Origin: Colletes latitarsis
Taxonomy: Eukaryota; Arthropoda; Insecta; Hymenoptera; Colletidae
NCBI RefSeq assembly: GCF_051014445.1
Contig: NW_027488366.1
Span: 16,448,001 to 16,512,000 of the forward strand
DNA length: 64,000 bases
Reading direction: 5' to 3'
Part shown: one piece after another, positions 13,061 through 22,500 of the stretch
Layout of the letters: every line of letters begins with the position of its first letter
How positions within the stretch are numbered: the first letter of the stretch is position 1
Notes under the pieces: model-generated
What the model saw: only the letters and a program-made list of their open reading frames with translations
Database searches by the model: none
Told to the model about the DNA's origin: nothing
Position numbers and translations under genes: made by a program

Positions 13061-16000
13061 ATCCCAGACCTAACCTAGACCTAACATGTATTATTCCATA
13101 AAATATTGATCGAAACCAGGTCTAATTGACTGTTTCAGTGTGGTCCCACATTACTACGTGATCCAAACCAGAAAAAACCCAGGATCCGTTCAACAAGTAT
13201 GTGAAGAATGCGAAAGTATGAGTCTGGTGAGAGAAAATCTCAGGCCTAACCTAGACCTAACATGCGTTATCCTGAAAAATATTGATCGAAACCTGGTTTA
13301 ATCGACTGTCCCAGTGTGGTACCACATTACTATGTGATCCAAACCAGAATATAACCCAGGATCTGTTCAACGAGTATGTGAAGTGTGCGAAAGTATGTGT
13401 CTGATGAGGGCAAATCCCAGACCTATCCCAGACCTAACTTTCGTTATCCTCTAAAATATTGATCGAAACCAGGTTTAGTCAACTGTTTCAGTGTGGTACC
13501 ACATTACTACGTGATCCAAACCAGAAAAAACCCAGGATCAGTTCAACAAGTATGTGAAAAACGCGAAAGTATGAGTCTGATGAGGGCGAATCCCAGACCT
13601 ATCCCAGACCTAACTTGCGTTATCCTCTAAAATATTGATCGAAACCAGGTTTAATTGACTGCTTCAGCGTGGTACCACATTACTATGTGATACAATCCAG
13701 AAATAGCTCAGGATCTAGCCATGAAGTATGAGAAATATGCGAAAGTATGAGCCTGAGGAGGGCAAATCCTAGACCTAACCCACACCTAATATGCGTTATC
13801 CTCTAAAATATTTATCAAAACCAGGTTTAATTGAATGTTTCAGTGTGGTAACACATTACTACGTTAACGAAACCAGAAAAAACCCAGGATCCGTTCAACA
13901 AGTATGTGAATAATGCGAAAGTAAGAGTCTGATGAGTGAAAATCCCAGGGCTAACCTAGACCTAACATGCGTTATCCTCTAAAACATTGATCCAAACCAG
14001 GTCTAATGGACTGTTTCAGTGTGGTACCACTTTACTACGTGATACAAAGCAGAAAAAACCCTCGATCAGGTCAACATGTATATTTAAACTGCGAAAGTAT
14101 GACCCTGATGAGGGCAAATCCCAGGCCTAACCTAGACCTAACATGTCCTCTAAAATATTGATGGAAACCATGTTTAATTGACTGTTTCAGTGTTGTACTT
14201 CATTACTACGTGATCCAATCCAGAAATAGCCCAGGATCCAGCCATGAAGTATGAGAAATATGCGAAAGTATGAGCCTGATGAGGGCAAATCCTAGACGTT
14301 ACCCAGACCTAACATGCGTTATCCTCTAAAATATTTATCAAAACCAGGTTTAATTAAATGTTTCAGTGTGGTACCACATTACTACGTGATCCAAACCAGT
14401 AAAAACCCAGGATCCGTTCATCGAGTATGTGAAGAATGCGAATGTATGTGTCTGATGAGTGAAAATCCCAGACCTATCCCAGACCTAACATGCGTTATCC
14501 TCTAAAATATTGATCGAAACCAGGTTTAATTGACTGTTCCAGTGTGGTACCATATTACTACGTGATCCAATGCAGAAAAACCCAGGATCTAGCTATGAAG
14601 TATGAGAAATATGCGAAAGTATGAGCCTGATGAGGGCAAATCCTGGACCTAACCCAGACATAACTTGCGTTATCCTCTAAAATATTGATCAAAACCAGGT
14701 TTAATTGACTGTTTTACTGTGGCATCACATTACTACGTGACCCAAACCAGAAGAACCCAGGATCCGTTCAACAAGTATGTGAGGAATGCGAAAGTATGAG
14801 TCTGATGAGTGAAAATCCCAGGCCTAACCTAGACATAACATGCCTTATCCTCTAAAATATTGATCGAAACCAGGTTTAACCGATTGTTTCAATGTGGTAC
14901 CACATTACTACGTGATCCAAAGCAGAAATAGCCCAGGATCTAGCCATGAAGTATTAGAAATATGCGAAAGTATGAGCCTGATGAGGGCAAATCCTAGACG
15001 TTACCCAGACCTAGCATGCGTTATCCTCTAAAATATTTATCAAAACCAGGTTTAATTGAATGTTTCAGTGTGGTGCCACATTACTACGTGATCCAAACCA
15101 GTAAAAACCCAGGATCCGTTCAACGAGTATGTGAAGAATGCGAAAGTATGAGTCTGATGAGTGAAAATCCCAGGCCTAACCTAGACCTAACATGCGTTAT
15201 CCTCAAAAATATTGATCGAAACCAGGTTTAATCGATTGTTTCAATGTGGTGCCACACTACTACGTGATCCAAACCAGAAAAGACCCAGGATCTGTTTAAC
15301 AAGTATGTGAAAAACGCGAAAGTATGAGCCTGATCAGGGCAAATCCCAGACCTATGCCAGACCTAACTTGCGTTGTCCTCTAAAATATTGATGGAAACCA
15401 GGTTTAATTGACAGTTTCAGTGTGGTACTACATTACTACGTGATGCAATCCAGAAAAAGCCCAGGATCTAGCCATCAAGTATGAGAAATATGCGAAAGAA
15501 TGAGCCTGATGAGGGAAAATCCCAGGCCTAACCAAGACCTAACATGCGTTATCCTCAAAAATATTGATCGAAACCAGGTTTAATCGATTGCTTCAATGTG
15601 GTACCACATTGCTACGTGATCCAAAGCAGAAATAGCCCAGGATCTAGCCATGAAGTATTAGAAATATGCGAAAGTATGAGCCTGATGAGGGCAAATCCTA
15701 GACGTTACCCAGACCTAACATGCGTTATCCTCTAAAATATTTATCAAAACCAGGTTTAATTGAATGTTTCAGTGTGGTACCACATTACTACGTGATCCAA
15801 ACCAGTAAAAACCCAGGATCCGTTCAACAAGTATGTGAAGAATGCGAAAGTATGAGTCTGATGAGTGAAAATCCCAGGCCTAACCTAGACCTAACATGCG
15901 TTATCCTCAAAAATATTGATCGAAACCAGGTTTAATCGATTGTTTCAATGTGGTACCACACTACTACGTGACCCAAACCAGAAAAAACCCAGGATCTGTT

Positions 16001-17491
16001 TAACAAGTATGTGAAATACGCGAAAGTATGATCCTGATGTGGGCAAATCCCAGGACTAACCTAGACATAACATGCGTTATCCTTTAAAATATTGATCGAA
16101 ACCAGGTTTAATCGACTGTTTCAGTGTGGTACCACATTACTACGTGATACAAACCTGAAAAAGCCAGGGATCTGTTCTACAAGTATGTGAAAAATGCGAA
16201 AATATGACCCTGATGAGGGCAAATCCCACACCTATCCCAGACCAAACTAGCGTTATCCTCTAAAATATTGATCGAAACCAGGTTTAATTGACTGTTTCAG
16301 TGTGGTCCCACATTACTACGTGATCCAAACCAGAAAAAACCCAGGATCCGTTCAACAAGTATGTGAAGAATGCGAAAGTATGAGTCTGGTAGGAGAAAAT
16401 CCCAGGCCTAACCTAGACCTAACATGCGTTATCCTGAAAAATATTGATCGAAACCTGGTTTAATCGACTGTCCCAGTGTGGTACCACATTACGATGTGAT
16501 CCAAACCAGAAAATAACCCAGGATCTGTTCAACGAGTATGTGAAGTGTGCGAAAGTATGTGTCTGATGAGGGCAAATCCCAGACCTATCCCAGACCTAAC
16601 TTTCGTTATCCTCTAAAATATTGATCGAAACCAGGTTTAATCGACTGTTTCAGTGTGGTACCACATTACTACGTGATCCAAACCAGAAAAAACCCAGGAT
16701 CAGTTCAACAAGTATGTGAAAAACGCGAAAGTATGTGTCTGATGAGGGCAAATCCCAGACCTATCCCAGACCTAACTTTCGTTATCCTCTAAAATATTGA
16801 TCGAAACCAGGTTTAATCGACTGTTTCAGTGTGGTACCACATTACTACGTGATCCAAACCAGAAAAAACCCAGGATCAGTTCAACAAGTATGTGAAAAAC
16901 GCGAAAGTATGAGCCTGATGAGGGCGAATCCCAGACCTATCCCAGTCCTAACTTGCGTTATCCTCTAAAATATTGATCGAAACCAGGTTTAATTGACTGT
17001 TTCAGCGTGGTACCACATTACTATGTGATACAAAGATGAAAAAACCCTGGGTTAGGTCAACATGTATGTTAAAACTGCGAAAGTTTGACCCTGATTAGGG
17101 CAAATCCCAGGCCTAACCTAGACCTAACATGTCCTCTAAAATATTGATGGAAACCATGTTTAATTGACTGTTTCAGTGTTGTACTTCATTACTACGTGAT
17201 CCAATCCAGAAATAGCCCAGGATCCAGCCATGAAGTATGAGTAATATGCGAAAGTATGAGCCTGATGAGGGCAAATCCTAGACGTTACCCAGACCTAACA
17301 TGCGTTATCCTCTAAAATATTTATCAAAACCAGGTTTAATTAAATGTTTCAGTGTAGTACCACATTACTACGTGATCCAAACCAGTAAAAACCCAGGATC
17401 CGTTCAACGAGTATGTGAAGAATGCGAATGTATGAGTCTGATGAGTGAAAATCCCAGACCTATCCCAGACCTAACATGCGTTATCCTCTAA
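12558..17491 (+). repeat. Recurrent 14- and 17-monomer satellite blocks
   Basis: Near-identical monomers with CCAGTAAAAACCCAGGATCC recur at 12558, 14314, 15016, 15720 and 17300. Spacings between matching types are 2458 bp (14 monomers, 12558 to 15016) and 2986 bp (17 monomers, 14314 to 17300). A monomer with a short deletion, reading ACATGTCCTCTAAAAT, occurs near 14145 and again near 17130 at the same 17-monomer spacing. Confidence 0.7.
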
Positions 17492-17771
17492 AATATTGAT
17501 CGAAACCAGGTTTAATTGACTGTTCCAGTGTGGTACCATATTACTACGTGATCCAATGCAGAAAAACCCAGGATCTAGCTATGAAGTATGAGAAATATGC
17601 GAAAGTATGAGCCTGATGAGGGCAAATCCTGGACCTAACCCAGACATAACTTGCGTTATCCTCTAAAATATTGATCGAAACCAGGTTTAATTGACTGTTT
17701 TAGTGTGGTACCACTTTACTACGTGATCCAATGCAGAAAAACCCAGGATCTAGCTATGAAGTATGAGAAAT

Positions 17772-17776
17772 ATGCG
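17772..17776. repeat. Target site duplication, left copy (ATGCG)
   Basis: ATGCG directly precedes the TG of the 5' LTR and recurs directly after the CA of the 3' LTR at 27461-27465. Five bases fits the 4- to 6-bp duplications of BEL/Pao elements. Removing the element and one copy restores an in-phase satellite reading, AAATATGCGAAAGTATG. Confidence 0.93.
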
Positions 17777-18478
17777 TGTTTAAAGATTGTATAATGCCGA
17801 GCGATTGTCCTCGGCCGCGATTACCGTTAATCCTGTTAACGTACAATTCGAAGGAGATTATCTCTAATAGGATTTGTACAGCAAACAGTGATAGAAAAAC
17901 GCGTGTATTACTAGTTTTTCTGCCAACGGTAACGGCTCATTACCTTCGATTCGAGTGTGCTAACGGTGTTGATGACGTCAGTATCGTGAGAGAGTAGCGC
18001 GCAAATAATTAGACAAAGATCGACTGCCGAAATTTGGACAGCGCCGCGGAACGGCTAATTGGAGCAACGCGGCGACGTTTTCGGCTGTCAATCGACACAG
18101 TCTCACAACGACTTCTGAAGAAGGCACATCGGCTCCCGATCGTGTCCGAACAGATTTCGAGCGAATCTCGAGAGTGAAATTCTCGAGATAAAGCTAGCAG
18201 ACAATTAACCAATAAAGGGTGCAACGAGTCGATGTTCAGTCTGGTGCGGGTCCTCTGATTGACCTCGCACAGCTGAGAATTCATTAAAACTCAAACTAGC
18301 ACTCATTAATTTAGTCTTTGCTTATCAAACGAGTCGACTCTCGACTCGAATAAAAGCATTCAGGAGTTTCGTTCGGGAAAGTCCCAAACAAGCTCAATTT
18401 CTATTTTCTGTCTAATTTGGAGGGCTCGAGAATACACCAATAAGGTGCTCGACCCCCCTCGTGCAGTATTATTTTGTC

Positions 18479-18504
18479 GTTTCAAGCGTATAAACGTTTG
18501 AAAC
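18479..18504 (+). promoter_or_regulatory. LTR hairpin containing TATAAA
   Basis: GTTTCAAGCGT and ACGTTTGAAAC flank the loop ATAA, giving an 11-bp stem with one G-T wobble. TATAAA lies at 18489-18494 in the centre, so this could be a core promoter element, an RNA structure or both. The same sequence is at 26517-26542 in the 3' LTR. The promoter role is inferred from the TATA match only. Confidence 0.5.
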
Positions 18505-18542
18505 ACAGAGAAGTGGGCGAATACCGTTCAAACTTCTCTGTG
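18504..18542 (+). promoter_or_regulatory. Second LTR hairpin, directly adjoining the first
   Basis: CACAGAGAAGT at 18504-18514 is the exact reverse complement of ACTTCTCTGTG at 18532-18542, separated by 17 bases. It shares its first base with the end of the preceding hairpin. The copy in the 3' LTR is at 26542-26580. It could act in the R/U5 leader RNA, for example in packaging or initiation, but no function can be read from sequence. Confidence 0.55.
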
Positions 18543-18620
18543 ATTGTCGTTCGGCTTAGGAGACACCGAAGGGAGGCACCTACGTGGTGAACCTCGAGGT
18601 GGGCTCACTGGAGTCAGGTC

Positions 18621-18639
18621 AGCGTCCACTTAGGACGCT
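18621..18639 (+). promoter_or_regulatory. Third LTR hairpin
   Basis: AGCGTCC and GGACGCT form a perfect 7-bp stem around the loop ACTTA. A further pairing of flanking GTC and GAC is possible with a one-base bulge. It is duplicated at 26659-26677 in the 3' LTR. Confidence 0.45.
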
Positions 18640-19170
18640 TGACTTTCGGTCTTCGATTCCTTCCCTCTACAGACCCCGCCGGTATAACGCTTAGAGGAGC
18701 ACCTGTGCGGAGAGGTCAAGGAGTCGCGGGTCAGGCCCCCACGTAGTTCAAATACTGTCACGAATCACATCGAGTGGTGCATTCGTGCAGTGAACCACGT
18801 GCTGTCGGGCTTCGCAGTACAATTCTCGACCAACAAGTCATCTGTTGGAACGTTAAAGAGAAGCCGCAGATCGACGGTCGTGCCGTTGTACTGCAGTGCG
18901 ACTCGACGCACAGACTCCGTGGGCATACTCACGGGATCAGTGCATTTGGAGCCTTACAACCTCCACTTGCATCCCCGTCCACTAGACAATCGACTCAGTT
19001 CGGCGTCGAAAGGAAATTTAATTCTTTTCACGCCAGATATTAAATACAGTCCACTTGCGAGCTCGTATATTACGAGCGAGCGAAATTCTCCGCTCCTATA
19101 CATTCGAATATCGAAGCCAGGAGCGTGAGGACACACACGCGGCGAATATACGTGTAACGTGTTTACGTGT

Positions 19171-19201
19171 CTAACACATTGCCGTGTTTTTCTGTTCACA
19201 G
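19171..19201 (+). promoter_or_regulatory. Strong 3' splice-site-like signal in the LTR
   Basis: A CTAAC branch-point match (19171-19175) is followed by a pyrimidine-rich stretch and TTTTTCTGTTCACAG ending at 19201. The branch-to-AG distance of about 26 bases is ideal. The identical signal in the 3' LTR has its AG at 27238-27239. Use as an acceptor is inferred. Confidence 0.5.
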
Positions 19202-19422
19202 AATCTTGGCCTACCTCAACGTGCCGCTTCCGACCAAGAAATCGTGGAAGACAATTTAATAAGAATTTTCATTGTTTCTGATTGTTTATTTTACTTTTAT
19301 TTTTATTTTTATAATAAACAGTTTTTTGAAAAAGAAAATCTTAAATTCCCAACTCACTTCCCACATTAAAAATCCGATCCCTCTATCCGGACTTCGTCGT
19401 TAAAAGCATCAGCTTTTTAACA

Positions 19423-19534
19423 TAAGGTCCTTCGAGCCGGATACTGAGGTAATCGGTAAAGGGAAGTGTTGGACATAATACACGAGAGTTTCTCCCGTGT
19501 ACGGTTGTTTCGAAGTGTTTAACCTTCAACAGCC
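19423..19534 (+). promoter_or_regulatory. Untranslated leader between PBS and gag
   Basis: This 112-nt leader contains the primer binding site, a donor-like GAGGTAATCGG near 19446, and an acceptor-like GTTTAACCTTCAACAG directly before the gag start. The start context CAGCCATGT is reasonable for eukaryotic initiation. No upstream ATG is obvious in the leader. Confidence 0.5.
19426..19442 (+). promoter_or_regulatory. Primer binding site, complementary to the tRNA-Tyr 3' end
   Basis: GGTCCTTCGAGCCGGAT starts three bases after the 5' LTR. It is the reverse complement of ATCCGGCTCGAAGGACC, which matches the acceptor/T-arm end of metazoan tRNA-Tyr plus the CC of CCA, as I recall that tRNA. The final A of CCA is not paired, because the element has A instead of T there. 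The tRNA identity comes from memory of its 3' end and was not checked by search. Confidence 0.75.
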
Positions 19535-22500
19535 ATGTCCGTTACTAAAGATCCCAAGTGGTCTGACCTTGAGGCACACCTCGAGGATTTGACCAGAGGG
19601 ATGGAACGGATAAACAGGGCATCCATCAACCTTAAAAAGATGGGTCGAGCTAAGTACACAGAAAAAATTCTGGAGGAAAGGCTCAATTATGTAAACAGTC
19701 TGTGGCAACAGATGAACGATCAGTATAAGGTCGTGTGTAGGCTTCTCCCTCCTGGGGAACGACACTCTTACGAGCTGTTCCAACGGGATTTTATGGGGGA
19801 AACTGAAAACGAGTTTTTGGATTTTCAGGCTTATGTGTCTACGGAAATAACCCGTATCACGACTGGTCCAAGATCAGTAATGCCGGAAATCCAGCAATCA
19901 ATACCGATCGAACTCCCGAAGATGAGGTTGGAGAAATTCGACGGGGATTCGTCGAAATGGGAACATTTCGAAGATCTATTTACCGCCGGAGTAATCAACA
20001 ACCCCACTTTAACGGATGTACAGAGGTTACAATACCTGAACACCTGTATAACCGGGAGAGCCGCAGCCGCTATCGCATCGCTTGCAATAACGGATAAAAA
20101 TTTCTCAGTGGCGTGGACGACCCTGAAAACAGAATTCGGGCTCCCACGCTTGGTGCTGATCAAGATTCTTGATCAGATACTGAGACTATCAAAAATCCGA
20201 AAAGGCGACCTGGCGAGTGTTCAGCAGGTCACCATTGGCTTTCGGCAAGCACTCGCTATACTTGCTAAAAAAGGAACTGTGGAAGAGCAGCTTAGCTGGC
20301 TGCTAACACACGTCGTAGCAAGTCAATTTGACGCTACGTTGCAAGGGGAATGGGAACGATCCCTCAAGATGTCAACGGAATATCCGTTGATTGAGGAGAT
20401 CCTGAGATTCCTTGACCAGGAAGCACGCGCTATGACCGTCATTGACGAACATAACCGCAAAACTGCCTCAAAAAAGGAACATAAGCCACGAGTACGGAGT
20501 CATAACGCCGTCGTGGGCTCCCCCCCTGCGCAGCGGAAGTGCATAATTTGCGGACAAACGCATGCACTGACCGAATGCGGTGCATTTAAGAGTTTTTCCA
20601 CAAGAGTGCGATACCAGCTCATAAGGGACAGACAAGGGTGTATAATCTGTCTGGCCCTAGATCATGACGCAAAGGGTTGCCGGAGCCAACACGTCTGTTC
20701 GAGATGCAGTGGCAGGCATCATGCCCTGTTGCATTTCGAGCAATACGAAAGAGAGGCTCCTAGCCAAAAGCCGAAAACGAAATTTTCGAACGGCAAGCGT
20801 GAGGAGCGGCGGGATAACGCCCCTCCACAGCGCCGTACGGCTAAGGCGAGAGCCGCCGATACCTCGACGACGCAAGCAACGACGTCACGGGCTACTACGT
20901 CACACTGTACTGCGAGTACAGACGTACCGAGGCCGGTGCTGTTAGCTACCGCGATCGTACGAGTGTACGGAGAAAACGGCGCGTCGCGTTTAACTCGCGC
21001 GCTGTTGGATCAAGGGTCCGAGACATCCTTCATCTCGGCGAGATTGAGGAATGACCTCAACCTCCCGAGGAGGAAAACCTCAGCCACGGTATCGGGCTTG
21101 GGGGGTGGTCGAACCCAACAAATTAAGTACAGTGTAGGGTTAAATCTGGGAGCGGCTAACGGGGTTACCCCGATGGTTTCGGCCAGAGCATACGTCGTGT
21201 CAAAAATCACGAACTATGCCTCGCCGTGTGTAAACGTGTTCAATGACGACGCGTTACGAAACCTTATGCTCGCAGACCCCGAACCCGCGTCCGGACAAAA
21301 CATTGAAGTTTTGATCGGCGCGGATCTGTACGCCCAAGTTATTCGATCGGGATTCCGACGAATAGCGCCCGAAGGGCCAATTGCACAAGAAACTGCATTC
21401 GGCTGGATATTATCCGGACCAATAAATGCAGCAAGCAAGGCCCGGTGTCACGTGCGAACGTTGCATTGCAACGTACTTGAATCGCTGGATTACGCGATTC
21501 GACGGTTCTGGGAAATTGAAGAAATTCCCTCGACCTCAGTGCTTACAAAAGCTGAGGAAGAGTGTGAAACTCATTTCCAAAAGACTGTCGCACGGGATGC
21601 AACGGGACGGTTTATTGTCCGATTGCCGTTTAACCATCCGAAACCGGAAGAAGCGCTGGGAGATTCACTCCATATCGCTCTCTCCGCGTTGACTAGGATG
21701 AGAAGGAAATTGGACAAGGATCAGAACCTCGCACGAGAATATGAAGAATTTCTCGCGGAGTATGAGTCGTTGGAACACATGACTCGTATAGAGCCCTCTG
21801 AAAAATCCAGACTCTACATTCCGCATCGAGCGGTTATCCGAACGGAGAGTGCAACCACCAAACTGCGAGTCGTGTTTAACGCGACCAGCCGTACGGTGGG
21901 CGGACAATCCCTGAACGACATCCTACACGTAGGTCCGAAACTGCAGAACGACATCACGTCTGTTTTGACGAGATGGAGGCTGTACGAATACGTGCTGGTG
22001 GCCGATATCGAGAAAATGTTTCGGCAAATTCTCGTCGCCCCGCAGGATCGTCGTTTTCAGTGCATCTTATGGCGCACACCCGAAACCGAAGTGCTTAAAG
22101 CATTCGAGTTGAACACCGTTACGTACGGAACGGCGTGTGCACCGTATTTATCGATGCGTACTCTGCTCGAGTTGAAAAAACGGGACGGTGACAGATTTCC
22201 TCTCGCCGCTCCGATACTCGAGAAAGATATATACGTTGATGACGTATTTATGGGGGCACCCGACACGTCCTTGTTGGAAAAAATTCGTATTCAAGTTTGC
22301 GAACTCTTACAGGGCGGCGGGTTTAAATTGAGAAAGTGGGCTGGTAACTCGCAGAAATTACTACGAAACATCCCACAAAGCTCTCACTCCCACGCTGTCG
22401 ACCTCACCTTGTTCGATGATTCCGAACTCAAGGTGCTTGGATTGCGATGGATACCATCGGGAGATTATTTCTATTTCAACCTGCAACGGTTCCAACCGGC

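Larger units (their letters stand above)
1..17776 (+). repeat. 176-bp satellite array, left segment (about 101 monomers)
   Basis: Direct head-to-tail repeats with a period of 176 bp. For example, the landmark GCGTTATCCTCT recurs at 49, 225 and 401. Landmarks within one monomer, in order, are GCGTTATCCTCTAAAATATT, AAACCAGGTTT, CAGTGTGGTACCACATTACT, ACGTGATCCAAACCAGAAAA, CCCAGGATCT, AAGTATG, GATGAGGGCAAATCC and AGACCTAACCTAGACCTAAC. Two main variants occur after CCAGGATC: a 'TAGCCATGAAGTATGAGAAA' type and a 'TGTTCAACAAGTATGTGAA' type. A GGCCAACAAGAATGAG type is rarer. Another split is GCGTTATCC versus GAATTATTC. The stretch from 2.3 to 11.5 kb is the most diverged and shows little large-scale order. 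Nothing but satellite is visible here on either strand. Confidence 0.98.
17777..19422 (+). repeat. 5' LTR of BEL/Pao element (1646 bp)
   Basis: Begins TGTTTAAAG and ends CTTTTTAACA, so the ends form the short inverted repeat TGTT/AACA. It matches 25815-27460 at a constant offset of 8038. At 1646 bp it is long for this superfamily. Visible contents include a TATAAA at 18489, two adjacent perfect or near-perfect hairpins at 18479-18542, a third at 18621-18639, AATAAA at 18211, 18349 and 19313, and a strong 3' splice-site-like sequence ending at 19201. Small ORFs inside it (for example 112 aa at 18790) show no coding hallmarks. U3/R/U5 limits cannot be fixed from sequence alone. Confidence 0.96.

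Noticed and set aside
17776..19369. Small ORFs in the LTRs (73, 91, 89, 112, 81 and 61 aa, repeated at +8038)
   Set aside because: Their identity in both LTRs follows from LTR duplication. None has a recognisable domain, and they overlap each other on both strands.
19423..19460. tRNA gene at the start of the BEL internal region
   Set aside because: Only the 17-base primer binding site matches a tRNA. No A/B box or cloverleaf is present.
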